A stretch of 64,000 nt of DNA, from assembly GCA_030150505.1 (NCBI GenBank), contig JASLFS010000074.1:31909-95908 (forward strand), written 5' to 3'. Position 1 is the stretch's first letter. Every line of letters begins with the position of its first letter. Positions 34,132 through 42,661 of the stretch are shown here, piece after piece. A program made the position numbers and the translations under genes. A model generated the notes under the pieces. That model had not been told where the DNA came from and made no database searches. It worked only from the letters and a program-made list of their open reading frames with translations. The stretch is from Vitreoscilla sp. (GTDB lineage: Bacteria; Pseudomonadota; Gammaproteobacteria; Burkholderiales; Neisseriaceae).

Positions 34132-34623
34132 TTATTGTTCATCTGCAGGTAGATCCATGCTTAACACAGTATGGGTCATATCTAATCTATATTTAGCAAG
34201 TTTGCTAGCTAGCTCAGGGTTCTCATTTGATAATAAGGAAATAGCAAATAGAGCTGCATTGGCCGCGCCAGCTTCTCCGATAGCAAATGTTGCTACAGGA
34301 ACGCCTTTAGGCATTTGAACAATTGATAAAAGTGAATCTTCGCCACGTAAATATTTACTTGGTACTGGAACACCGAGTACCGGTAGGGTGGTTTTTGCTG
34401 CAACCATTCCTGGTAAGTGAGCGGCTCCGCCAGCGCCAGCAATGATGGCTTTTAAACCACGCTCTTTTGCTGTTTCAGCATATCTAAACATTAAATCTGG
34501 TGTACGGTGAGCAGAAACGACTCTTGCCTCATACTCTACGCCAAATTTTTTTAAATACGCTGCTGCGTTTTTCATTACGTCCCAGTCACTGTTACTACCC
34601 ATAATTATGCCGACTTGAACCAT
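34132..34623 (-). CDS. purE: N5-CAIR mutase, class I
   Basis: A 163-residue enzyme that rearranges the product of PurK. GIIMGSNSDWDVM with the catalytic loop, VVSAHRTPD, and IAGAGGAAHLPGMVAA are typical of class I PurE, which needs PurK, and purK is the next gene. The gap to purK is 32 bp. Confidence 0.97.
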   Translation of the reverse strand: MVQVGIIMGSNSDWDVMKNAAAYLKKFGVEYEARVVSAHRTPDLMFRYAETAKERGLKAIIAGAGGAAHLPGMVAAKTTLPVLGVPVPSKYLRGEDSLLSIVQMPKGVPVATFAIGEAGAANAALFAISLLSNENPELASKLAKYRLDMTHTVLSMDLPADEQ

Positions 34624-34632
34624 AAAACTTCC

Positions 34633-35298
34633 TTATGTCTTTAATTTAACACGTGCCTCTCCGGCAGCTACGCTGTTGGGATAGGCCTGAATAATATATC
34701 GCCATGTTTCTTTGGCGACGTCTTTTTGCTGCATTTGATGTTGGCAGCTTGCTACAAGTAAAAGAGCATCAGCTGCTTTACTATTTTTTGGTAAGTTCCG
34801 CTGAAAATTTTTACCTAAATTAATCACTGATTCGCAGTTTTGTAGTTGAAAATGAGCTTGAATCATCAGGTAATTTGCAGCGGGGGTTTTGTAGTTTTGA
34901 TTGTAAGGTTGTAATAATTGAACTGTGTCAGTGTATTGTTGACGCTGGTATGAGGCTAATGCTTGTTGGTATGTAGATTGAGAATGATTTTTTGATTGTG
35001 TTGTTTTGGCTTGATTGGTTTGTTTATTGCCTATTAAGGAAAGGCTTTGGTTTATTCCAACCAGTGCTTGTTGTGTGTTTGATAATTGCTCTTCTAAGGA
35101 ATCAATTCTTTGATTAAGTTTGCTGATTTGATTTTCTAAAGCAATAACACGTTCTAATTTAGAAGGTTTTGATTCGTCTTGAGAATTGGTCAGTTGTGTA
35201 GATACTGACGCAGTATTATCAGTTTGTAGCGATGAGCAGGCTGTTTGTAGCAAAATACAGATAGTAATAAGAGGTGTGTAAAAGTTTGCTACTTTCAT
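34633..35298 (-). CDS. YbgF/CpoB-like TPR lipoprotein with coiled coil
   Basis: A 221-residue envelope protein with a lipobox (LQTAC, Cys21). Residues about 50-85 form a coiled coil (LERVIALENQISKLNQRI), a Gln/Ser-rich linker follows, and the C-terminal part (about 105-221) is a TPR domain of the Tol-associated YbgF/CpoB type. The order matches CpoB, which coordinates PBP1b and Tol, although E. coli CpoB lacks the lipid anchor. It is not near tol-pal here but lies just before purE. Confidence 0.75.
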   Translation of the reverse strand: MKVANFYTPLITICILLQTACSSLQTDNTASVSTQLTNSQDESKPSKLERVIALENQISKLNQRIDSLEEQLSNTQQALVGINQSLSLIGNKQTNQAKTTQSKNHSQSTYQQALASYQRQQYTDTVQLLQPYNQNYKTPAANYLMIQAHFQLQNCESVINLGKNFQRNLPKNSKAADALLLVASCQHQMQQKDVAKETWRYIIQAYPNSVAAGEARVKLKT

Positions 35299-35305
35299 TA
35301 TTATC

Positions 35306-35974
35306 TCAATGTTTTAATAATAAAGTTAAACCATCACCAATTGGTAATGTAATTGGGGTAATGCGTCTATCAAGCGCTAACTGAGCATTAAAATATTTCA
35401 GTATTTCAATGCTTGGTGGAGTAGGCGGAGTGTGCTCCCTAAAAACTCGACCATTTAACAATATGTTGTCTATGGCAATGATGCCGCCAGGCCGAACTAA
35501 CGGCAAACAAGCTTCAAAATATTCTGGTGTTGGTTCTTTGTCTGCATCGATAAACGCAATATCGAATTGGTTAGCATAACCATTTTCTAATAAATTATGC
35601 AAGGTAATTAGTGCGGGTTGAAGCTGTAGATTAATTTTGTGATCAATCTTTGCGTGTTGCCACGTCTCTTTGGCTATATCGGTGAATGTGACATTAATAT
35701 CACACGCAGTGATTTTGCCATCATCTGGTAACGTTAATGCCATGGCTGTACTGCTATATCCAGTAAAGACGCCAATTTCTAAATAATGTTTTGCATTCAT
35801 TAATTGAGCAAGCCAACACAATGTTTGGGCTTGCTCTGGAGCAATGGCCATTTTCGCCAGGCGGTGCTGGGCTGTTTTTTGCCTCAGTTGAGCGAGTGCA
35901 GGATGCTCAGGTACATTGATACTGCGTATGTATTCTGTCAAATCAGCAGCTACGTTGCCTGTGTTAATGGTCAT
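35306..35974 (-). CDS. Class I SAM-dependent O-methyltransferase
   Basis: A 222-residue enzyme of the catechol/caffeoyl-CoA type O-methyltransferase family. The AdoMet loop is EIGVFTGYSSTAMAL, acidic CDIN follows, and IAFIDADKE and IIAIDNILLNGRV are the metal-binding blocks. The substrate cannot be read. It starts 15 bp after the DUF3460 gene and ends 8 bp before the TPR gene, so all are probably one transcript. Confidence 0.88.
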   Translation of the reverse strand: MTINTGNVAADLTEYIRSINVPEHPALAQLRQKTAQHRLAKMAIAPEQAQTLCWLAQLMNAKHYLEIGVFTGYSSTAMALTLPDDGKITACDINVTFTDIAKETWQHAKIDHKINLQLQPALITLHNLLENGYANQFDIAFIDADKEPTPEYFEACLPLVRPGGIIAIDNILLNGRVFREHTPPTPPSIEILKYFNAQLALDRRITPITLPIGDGLTLLLKH

Positions 35975-35988
35975 AATGCGGTATTGGT

Positions 35989-36174
35989 TTATTTAGGTTG
36001 GTAGGCGTAAGCAGGTTTTTTTAATTCTGCTTTTTCAAAGTCGTTTAATTCGTCTTGGTTTAATTCTACATCCCATAAAATGCCACGATTTTCTAAACGT
36101 TGGTCGGCAACTTCTGGATTTTTTTCCAAAAATTCGTTCATAAATTTAGTGTAATCAGATACATAATTAAGCAT
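35989..36174 (-). CDS. DUF3460 family small protein
   Basis: A 61-residue protein with the betaproteobacterial DUF3460 pattern: MLNYVSDYTKFMNEFLEKNP at the start and NRGILWDVELNQ in the middle, ending in a lysine/proline tail. The function is unknown. I chose ATG 36174 because the family begins there; the longer frame to 36282 adds unconserved residues. It opens the operon of methyltransferase, TPR lipoprotein and pur genes. Confidence 0.75.
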   Translation of the reverse strand: MLNYVSDYTKFMNEFLEKNPEVADQRLENRGILWDVELNQDELNDFEKAELKKPAYAYQPK

Positions 36175-36449
36175 GTGAATTCTTTCAAAAGTCTGTTTGA
36201 GCCAATATGATGGCTTGCTAGAAAGCTGTGTTAAATTTGTTAAAATTATAACTGAAATTTGCCTAGCTGGGTATGGGTTCAATATTTTATTTTTTTAAAC
36301 GACTATTAATCTTTAATACCTAAACTATTACACTGTATAATATGATGTTATTTTTGATTCACTATTGGTTAACTGGCTAATAATACAACGTTTTGTTGGA
36401 AGTCAGTTGGTATTTGGTGTGTAATTCCGAAAGCGATATATTATCACTC

Positions 36450-37850
36450 ATGCTTAAAAAATGGTTCAATAAGGTTTTTCCTAATAAGCACAGCAAACAA
36501 AGCTCGTTGTTGGTTGAATATGATGCAAATGACTTTGGATTGGGTTTGGCTGATGTTAATTTTGCAGCTGAAAAAGTAGTAAAGCGTTTACAGCAACATG
36601 GCTATGAAGCTTATATTGTGGGCGGTGCTGTACGGGATTTGCTATTAGGCTTGGAGCCGAAAGATTTTGATGTGGCTACCAATGCATCTCCAGAAGAAAT
36701 TCGTAAGTTATTTAGGCGCAGCCGTATTATCGGTAGGCGTTTTCGCATTGTACATGTCATGGTTGGACCAGAAACTATTGAAGTAACGACATTTCGGGGT
36801 GGGAGCGCTCATCAAAATGCCAGTGGTCGAATCATGAAGGATAATCAGTATGGCACGCAAAAAACCGATGCCATACGCCGCGATTTTACATGCAATGCTT
36901 TGTATTACGATCCATTCGGACAAATTATTTTAGACCAACATGGTGGCGTACAAGATATTAAGGAACAGCAGTTAGTCATGATTGGTGATCCTGCCGTTCG
37001 TTATCAGGAAGATCCTGTGCGAATCATGAGGGCTATTCGTTTATCAACTAAGCTGGGTTTTCATATTGAGGAAAAGACAGCTAAACCATTGGTTGAGATG
37101 GCTGGGAATTTATCAAATGAACCTGCTGCGAGATTGTTTGATGAAGTGGTTAAGCTATTGCTTTGTGGTCAGGCTTATCAGTGTTTAATCAATATTGAAA
37201 AATTGGGTTTAGAAAATAAAATACATCCTTTTTTAACCATGTTGTTTGAACAGGGTATTGAAATTTCGTTTGTTCGCCAGGCGTTGGATAATACCGATGA
37301 GCGTGTTAAGCAACATAAGCATGTTTCAATTGGCTTTATTTTAGCATCTTGCCTATGGCCTACTGTTCTGAAATCTTGGCGAAGTTATTTGGAACAAGGA
37401 CATCGTGAATCCCATGCTTTGAATTTGGCGATTGCCGATATTAAAGCGTTAATGGAAGGCCCTTGGGGCATGCCACATAAAATTAGCGCTATTATGCGTG
37501 AAATTTGGCAAATGCAGGTGCAATTTGATTTTCGACGTGGTGCTCGTGCTTTTAAAACATTGGCTCAGCCTCGATTTAGAGCTGCGTATGATTTTTTAAT
37601 TTTGCGTGCAGACAATGGCGAGGTTGATAAAGAATTGGTACAGTGGTGGACTGATTTCCAGCGTGCGGATGAGTTTGTGCAAACTGATATGCTTAAAGAG
37701 CAAAATGGCCAGAAAAAAGCAGGCAATAATAGAGCGCAAGCCAAGCGTGCATTAAAAGAAGATGCGGAAATGGTGGTTGAAAAAAAACACTCACGCTCAG
37801 GTCGCCAGAATACTCGTCGTCGCAGAAACACTAGAAGTCATCAGGAATAA
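36450..37850 (+). CDS. pcnB: Poly(A) polymerase I
   Basis: A 466-residue nucleotidyltransferase that adds 3' poly(A) tails and so promotes RNA decay. The catalytic block YIVGGAVRDLLLGLEPKDFDVAT carries the Asp pair, followed by RRSRIIGRRFRIVHVM and RRDFTCNALYYD. The C-terminal tail is strongly basic (KKHSRSGRQNTRRRR), typical of PcnB. It could instead be the related CCA-adding enzyme, but the basic tail and the neighbour folK favour PcnB. ATG 36450 is chosen over an upstream TTG frame. Confidence 0.92.
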   Translation: MLKKWFNKVFPNKHSKQSSLLVEYDANDFGLGLADVNFAAEKVVKRLQQHGYEAYIVGGAVRDLLLGLEPKDFDVATNASPEEIRKLFRRSRIIGRRFRIVHVMVGPETIEVTTFRGGSAHQNASGRIMKDNQYGTQKTDAIRRDFTCNALYYDPFGQIILDQHGGVQDIKEQQLVMIGDPAVRYQEDPVRIMRAIRLSTKLGFHIEEKTAKPLVEMAGNLSNEPAARLFDEVVKLLLCGQAYQCLINIEKLGLENKIHPFLTMLFEQGIEISFVRQALDNTDERVKQHKHVSIGFILASCLWPTVLKSWRSYLEQGHRESHALNLAIADIKALMEGPWGMPHKISAIMREIWQMQVQFDFRRGARAFKTLAQPRFRAAYDFLILRADNGEVDKELVQWWTDFQRADEFVQTDMLKEQNGQKKAGNNRAQAKRALKEDAEMVVEKKHSRSGRQNTRRRRNTRSHQE

Positions 37851-37856
37851 GTATTT

Positions 37857-38336
37857 ATGAAAACCGCTATTGTTGCTTTAGGCAGTAATTTAAATGAGCC
37901 TAAAATTCAATTAGAAAAAGCTATTTTTGCTATTGGTCAGTTGAATGATGTTAAAGTTGTGAATCAATCATCTTTTTATCAAACAAAGCCTATTGGTTAT
38001 TTGGAACAAGAAGATTTTGTTAATGCTGTTATTGAGATTGAAACGGCGTTAAGTGCTGATAAGTTATTAACTGCATTGCAAGAAATAGAAAATCAATTTG
38101 GGCGAGTGCGTACTTTTCAAAATGCACCTAGAACATTAGATTTAGATATTATTGACTTCAATCATGAAAACTATTCAACAGAGCGTTTAACGTTGCCACA
38201 TCCACGAGCGCATGAGCGTGGTTTCGTTATGATTCCATTGGCACAAATAAAGCCAAGTTATCGGTTAAATGACGGATACAGTGCAAGTGAATTAGCAGGT
38301 AGACTGCAGGATCAGGGCGTCGAGGTTTTAGTATAA
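37857..38336 (+). CDS. folK: HPPK (folate synthesis pyrophosphokinase)
   Basis: A 159-residue enzyme that pyrophosphorylates 6-hydroxymethyl-dihydropterin. The marks are VALGSNLNEPK at the start, SSFYQTKPIGY, and the RTLDLDIIDF signature followed by LPHPRAHERGFVMIPL. It begins six bases after the pcnB stop and is followed by a nucleoside kinase and panB, a typical betaproteobacterial order. Confidence 0.96.
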   Translation: MKTAIVALGSNLNEPKIQLEKAIFAIGQLNDVKVVNQSSFYQTKPIGYLEQEDFVNAVIEIETALSADKLLTALQEIENQFGRVRTFQNAPRTLDLDIIDFNHENYSTERLTLPHPRAHERGFVMIPLAQIKPSYRLNDGYSASELAGRLQDQGVEVLV

Positions 38337-38371
38337 ATTCGAGCTCTATATATAATTAAAAGAGGATTGTG

Positions 38372-39010
38372 ATGAATTATCGCTACATTGTTGTTGAGGG
38401 TTCAATTGGTAGTGGGAAGTCAGGATTGAGCCGTAAACTGGCAGCTGCTTTGGGTTTTGAATTGATGAGTGAGGCGCCTGAAAATAATCCATTTTTAATG
38501 TCATTTTATTTGAATGCCAGCAATCATGGTTTGGCAACTCAGTTGGCTTTTTTAACCAGTAGGGCTGAAGCAGCAAAACAAATTACGGAAGAAGATGAAC
38601 GTAATTTGAACATAGTAAGTGATTTTTTATTGGAAAAAGACCAGATTTTTGCGCCAATTGTATTAGAAGAAAAAGAAGAAACTTTATATTGGCAGATTAA
38701 GCAAAAGGTTTTGCCTGAATATCCTGTACCAGATTTGGTTATTTATTTACAAAGTTCAGATGAGATGCTGAATAAAAATCTACAAGCTCGTAAAGTGGAT
38801 ATGTTAAAAGTATTTCCTGCGGGTTATTTACAAGAAGTGCATGATGAATATCATCGCTTTTTTCATTTGTATCAGCATGCTCCATTGTTGATTGTTAATG
38901 CTGACGAGCTAGATTTAATAGACAATGATGAGCATTTCGAATTGCTATTGCATGCCATGAAAAATATGCAAGGTTCTCGCCATTATTTGAATTTGGCAAT
39001 AGATGATTAA
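38372..39010 (+). CDS. Deoxynucleoside kinase family protein
   Basis: A 212-residue kinase with the P-loop VEGSIGSGKSGLSRK (about 7-21), a lid region around FLLEKDQIFAPI and a DLVIYLQSS strand. It matches the deoxyadenosine/deoxyguanosine kinase (dNK) family common in Neisseriaceae at this locus. AGAGGATT precedes ATG 38372. Which deoxynucleoside it prefers is not evident. It lies between folK and panB on the same strand. Confidence 0.85.
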   Translation: MNYRYIVVEGSIGSGKSGLSRKLAAALGFELMSEAPENNPFLMSFYLNASNHGLATQLAFLTSRAEAAKQITEEDERNLNIVSDFLLEKDQIFAPIVLEEKEETLYWQIKQKVLPEYPVPDLVIYLQSSDEMLNKNLQARKVDMLKVFPAGYLQEVHDEYHRFFHLYQHAPLLIVNADELDLIDNDEHFELLLHAMKNMQGSRHYLNLAIDD

Positions 39011-39037
39011 TGATTAAGTACATCAAAAAGGATAAGC

Positions 39038-39832
39038 ATGATTACAATTAATACCTTAAATCAACTTAAACAAGCTGGTGAGAAAATAACGATGCTAACT
39101 TGCTATGATGCAAGTTTTGCTAGTTTGATGGATGAAGTGGGCGTGGAAACGTTATTGGTTGGTGATTCTTTAGGAATGACAATTCAAGGACACACGTCAA
39201 CTTTACCTGTTTCTCTTGAGGATATGATTTATCATACTAAAGCAGTTGCGAAAGGTGTTAAAAAGGCGTTAATTGTAACGGATTTACCTTTTGGGAGTTA
39301 TCAGCAAAGCAAGGAACAAGCTTTTGCCAGTGCTAGTCAGTTAATGGCAGCAGGGGCACATATGGTTAAAATTGAAGGTGGGGCATGGATGGCAGAAACC
39401 ACGGAATTTTTGCATATGCGTGGAATTCCTGTGTGCGCTCATATTGGATTAACGCCACAATCAGTGAATGCTTTTGGTGGCTACCGAGTTCAAGGCAAGG
39501 GTGATGTGGCAGCTCAAGCGTTAATGGCTGATGCAAAGGCTCATGATAAAGCTGGTGCAAGCATTGTATTAATGGAATGTGTGCCAGCTGAGCTGGGCAA
39601 AGAAGTGACGCGGGCTGTTAGCTGTCCAACGATTGGAATTGGTGCTGGTGTTGATTGTGATGGTCAGGTCTTGGTTATGCAAGATATGCTTGGTGTATTT
39701 CCTGGTAAAACAGCGAAGTTTGTGAAGAATTTTATGACTGGGCAAGATAGCATTCAAGGTGCGGTTAAAGCGTATGTGGATGAAGTCAAAAGTTCTGCTT
39801 TTCCAGCTGAAGAGCATAGTTTTAGCGCATAG
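39038..39832 (+). CDS. panB: Ketopantoate hydroxymethyltransferase
   Basis: A 264-residue enzyme of pantothenate synthesis that adds a hydroxymethyl group to ketoisovalerate. Typical are MLTCYDASFASL, VGDSLGMTIQGH, the metal ligands in LPFGSYQ, VKIEGG and IGLTPQSVNAFGGY. panC, the next pathway enzyme to act on its reduced product, lies 620 bp downstream rather than adjacent, separated by uptake-sequence repeats. Confidence 0.96.
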   Translation: MITINTLNQLKQAGEKITMLTCYDASFASLMDEVGVETLLVGDSLGMTIQGHTSTLPVSLEDMIYHTKAVAKGVKKALIVTDLPFGSYQQSKEQAFASASQLMAAGAHMVKIEGGAWMAETTEFLHMRGIPVCAHIGLTPQSVNAFGGYRVQGKGDVAAQALMADAKAHDKAGASIVLMECVPAELGKEVTRAVSCPTIGIGAGVDCDGQVLVMQDMLGVFPGKTAKFVKNFMTGQDSIQGAVKAYVDEVKSSAFPAEEHSFSA

Positions 39833-39859
39833 TTATATGGTTTTTTAAATGATAGATGG

Positions 39860-39889
39860 TTCAGGCAGCCTAGTAATAGGCTGCCTGAA
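39860..39889. terminator. panB terminator formed by inverted DNA uptake sequences
   Basis: TTCAGGCAGCCT at 39860-39871 and AGGCTGCCTGAA at 39878-39889 are exact complementary copies of the 12-mer uptake sequence, with a six-base loop and a following TCTATTTTT. Inverted uptake sequences used as terminators are well known in Neisseria. Confidence 0.88.
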
Positions 39890-39991
39890 TCTATTTTTAT
39901 ATATATAGAAATAGCAAATTGTTTCTTTAATTAGGGCTATTTTGTTTGTTTTGATATGAAATGTAGGATTTAAATTGCGATGTAAAAAGTT

Positions 39992-40003
39992 TTCAGGGAG
40001 CCT
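39992..40003 (-). repeat. Variant DNA uptake sequence
   Basis: TTCAGGGAGCCT, the complement of AGGCTCCCTGAA, differs from the main 12-mer at one base. The same variant makes up both arms of the palindrome at 4017-4054. Confidence 0.5.
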
Positions 40004-40046
40004 TGTTATTGTAGCTTTCGTGAAAACCAGTATCAAATTAATATTG

Positions 40047-40058
40047 AGGCTGCCTGAA
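40047..40058 (+). repeat. DNA uptake sequence, exact copy
   Basis: A single exact AGGCTGCCTGAA, 400 bp before panC, not part of a hairpin. Confidence 0.75.
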
Positions 40059-40454
40059 AGAGATTGTTAATTTGAAATAGCGACAGGTTTTTTATTGGTG
40101 GAAATAGAGGTATGAAAGACAGGCAGGATTAGTCGCATTTAATTCTGCATTTTATATCGCTATCAAGTGCCTTTTGGTTTTAATTAATGAGTTAATTAAA
40201 TGGCTTAAAATCAATGATTTGTAGGTTTATTTTTGCTGAAAAAGATAAGTAGTTAATGATTGTTATCCATTTTACAGTAAGCTTGAATGGTTTTTATGGG
40301 TGGTGAGAAGCAGCTTTAGGCTAGCAACCAATTGAGTTTCAGGCGTACAATATTATTCATAATGGAGATGGATATATCTTCAGTGAGATTAATTGCAATT
40401 AATTAAGATGTATCGAGTCAGAAACATACATTTTAATAAAAATAAGGATTATGT

Positions 40455-41291
40455 ATGCGTATTATCCATACAATTAAAGAATTAAGAGAATGGCGCAATA
40501 CCGTTGGAACCGTTGCTTTCGTACCAACCATGGGCAATTTACATGAAGGTCACCTACAACTAGTTAAAACAGCAAAACAAGAAGCAGAGCATGTTGTGGT
40601 TAGTATCTTTGTTAATCGTTTGCAGTTCGGGCAAGGTGAAGACTTCGACCAATATCCTCGTACATTGACACAAGATGCGACTAAATTAGATGAACAAGGT
40701 GTTGATGTTATTTTTGCACCTGACGAAAAAGAGTTATATCCAAATATTGCTCAACATTACAACGTCGAACCACCTCATTTACAAAATGAATTATGTGGCG
40801 AATTTCGCCCAGGGCACTTCAGAGGTGTAGCCACTGTTGTTACCAAATTGTTTAACATCGTTAAACCCAATGTGGCTTGTTTTGGCAAAAAAGATTACCA
40901 ACAATTGGCTATTATCCAAGGTTTTGTTGATGACTTAAGTTTTGATATTCGTATCGTGCCCGTTGATACAGGCCGTGCAGAAGATGGATTGGCATTATCA
41001 AGCCGCAATGGCTATTTAACATCTGCTGAGCGACAACAAGCACCTCAGTTATACCAAGTTTTGTGTGCTGCAGTTGATGAAATAAAAACAGGCCGTCACG
41101 ATTATGCTTTGATTGAAGAAGAAGGTCGCCAGCAACTAGCCGACAAAGGCTGGGATGTCGATTACTTTGAAATTCGTCATGCAAAAAGCTTAGATATTGC
41201 TCGTTCAGGCGATCAAAATTTGGTTATTTTAGTTGCTGCTCGCTTAGGAGCTACTCGCTTAATTGATAACATTGAAGTGAATGTTGACTGA
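40455..41291 (+). CDS. panC: Pantothenate synthetase
   Basis: A 278-residue enzyme that joins pantoate and beta-alanine. The HIGH-type adenylation motif is MGNLHEGHLQLV (about 26-37), followed by VSIFVNRLQFG, FRPGHFRGVATVV and LALSSRNGYLT. AAGGATT precedes the ATG. Its codons look a little more GC-rich in third positions than panB by eye, but not enough to argue for transfer. Confidence 0.97.
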   Translation: MRIIHTIKELREWRNTVGTVAFVPTMGNLHEGHLQLVKTAKQEAEHVVVSIFVNRLQFGQGEDFDQYPRTLTQDATKLDEQGVDVIFAPDEKELYPNIAQHYNVEPPHLQNELCGEFRPGHFRGVATVVTKLFNIVKPNVACFGKKDYQQLAIIQGFVDDLSFDIRIVPVDTGRAEDGLALSSRNGYLTSAERQQAPQLYQVLCAAVDEIKTGRHDYALIEEEGRQQLADKGWDVDYFEIRHAKSLDIARSGDQNLVILVAARLGATRLIDNIEVNVD

Positions 41292-41411
41292 TAACCATTG
41301 AATGAACCCAAACTATAAATGAAATCGTGGCGTTAAGTATTGACTAGGTCGCGATTTTATAGATGATTGTGGTACAATTGCGCCTTAAATTCTAATGAAA
41401 ATGGGTATGTT

Positions 41412-42503
41412 ATGAGTTTGAAATGTGGCATCGTTGGTCTTCCTAATGTTGGTAAATCAACATTATTTAATGCGTTAACTAAAGCTGGTATTGAAGCAGC
41501 AAACTATCCTTTCTGTACCATTGAACCTAATGTTGGTATTGTGGAAGTACCAGATAGTCGCATGGATGAACTAGCAAAAATTGTAAATCCTCAAAAAATG
41601 CAACCAGCTATTGTTGAGTTTGTTGATATTGCAGGTTTGGTAGCTGGCGCAAGTAAAGGCGAAGGCTTAGGCAATCAGTTCTTGGCTAATATCCGTGAAA
41701 CTGATGCAATCGTTAACGTAGTGCGTTGTTTTGAAGATGAAAACGTTATTCACGTTGCTGGTAAAGTAGATCCAATAGCAGATATTGAAACCATTAGTAC
41801 AGAGTTGGCTTTGGCTGATTTGGCATCCGTTGATCGTGCTGTTGAACGAGAAAGTAAACGAGCTAGAAGTGGCGATAAAGATGCGCAAAAATTAGTATTG
41901 GCTTTACAAAAATGCCAACCACATCTAAATGAAGGCAAACCTTTGCGTTCATTGGATTTAGATGAAGAAGAATTAGCTATCTTGAAACCATATTGTTTAT
42001 TAACAGTAAAACCTGCTATGTACGTAGCAAACGTTGCTGAAGATGGTTTTGAAAATAATCCATTATTAGACAGATTAACTGCGTTTGCCAGCCAAGAAAA
42101 TGCACCAGTTGTGGCTGTTTGTGCATCAATGGAAGCAGAAATGGCTGATTTGGATGATGAAGATAAAGTAGAATTTTTATCTGAAATGGGTTTAGAAGAA
42201 CCAGGCTTAAACCGCTTGATTCGAGCAGGTTATGAGCTACTTGGTTTGCAAACTTATTTCACAGCTGGCGTTAAAGAAGTACGTGCTTGGACCATTAAAA
42301 AAGGTGATACAGCACCGAAAGCAGCAGGGGTTATTCACACTGATTTCGAACGTGGATTTATTCGTGCTCAAGTTATTGCTTTTAATGATTTTGTTTCTTT
42401 AGGTGGTGAAGCAAAAGCAAAAGAAGCAGGCAAAATGCGCGCTGAAGGTAAAGAATACATTGTTCAAGATGGTGATGTAATCAACTTCTTGTTTAATGTT
42501 TAA
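41412..42503 (+). CDS. ychF: Redox-regulated ATPase/GTPase YchF
   Basis: A 363-residue Obg-related ATPase, the same length as E. coli YchF. It has GLPNVGKSTLFNALT (P-loop), DIAGLVAGASKGEGLGN (switch II) and a C-terminal TGS-type domain ending in QDGDVINFLFNV. It associates with ribosomes and affects oxidative-stress responses. ATG 41412 is the family start; an upstream Met adds unrelated residues. tyrS follows after 158 bp. Confidence 0.96.
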   Translation: MSLKCGIVGLPNVGKSTLFNALTKAGIEAANYPFCTIEPNVGIVEVPDSRMDELAKIVNPQKMQPAIVEFVDIAGLVAGASKGEGLGNQFLANIRETDAIVNVVRCFEDENVIHVAGKVDPIADIETISTELALADLASVDRAVERESKRARSGDKDAQKLVLALQKCQPHLNEGKPLRSLDLDEEELAILKPYCLLTVKPAMYVANVAEDGFENNPLLDRLTAFASQENAPVVAVCASMEAEMADLDDEDKVEFLSEMGLEEPGLNRLIRAGYELLGLQTYFTAGVKEVRAWTIKKGDTAPKAAGVIHTDFERGFIRAQVIAFNDFVSLGGEAKAKEAGKMRAEGKEYIVQDGDVINFLFNV

Positions 42504-42517
42504 AAAGAAAACCTAAT

Positions 42518-42549
42518 AAAATGGCATGGTCAATACTGTGCCATTTTTT
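42518..42549 (+). terminator. ychF terminator
   Basis: AAAATGGCA and TGCCATTTT form a nine-bp stem with a 12-base loop and a T run, 15 bp after the ychF stop. Confidence 0.75.
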
Positions 42550-42661
42550 ACGTTGAAAGTTAGCGAAAATATTGTTAAAACGGTACAATATTAAGCAATT
42601 AAAATATTATAGAGGCTGCTATTTGTTTATCAAAAGCAGTGTTTTTTCATATTAACCATAA

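Larger units (their letters stand above)
39833..40454. other. panB-panC spacer with a cluster of uptake-sequence copies
   Basis: About 620 bp without a supported gene. It holds an inverted pair of exact AGGCTGCCTGAA copies (panB terminator, 39860-39889), a lone copy at 40047-40058, and one AGGCTCCCTGAA variant at 39992-40003 on the minus strand. The second half, 40060-40440, is AT-rich and probably contains the panC promoter; AAGGATT stands before the panC ATG. Confidence 0.7.

Noticed and set aside
39833..40454. Mobile element or CRISPR between panB and panC
   Set aside because: The repeats are 12-mer DNA uptake sequences and variants; there is no transposase, no terminal inverted repeat pair and no regular spacer pattern.
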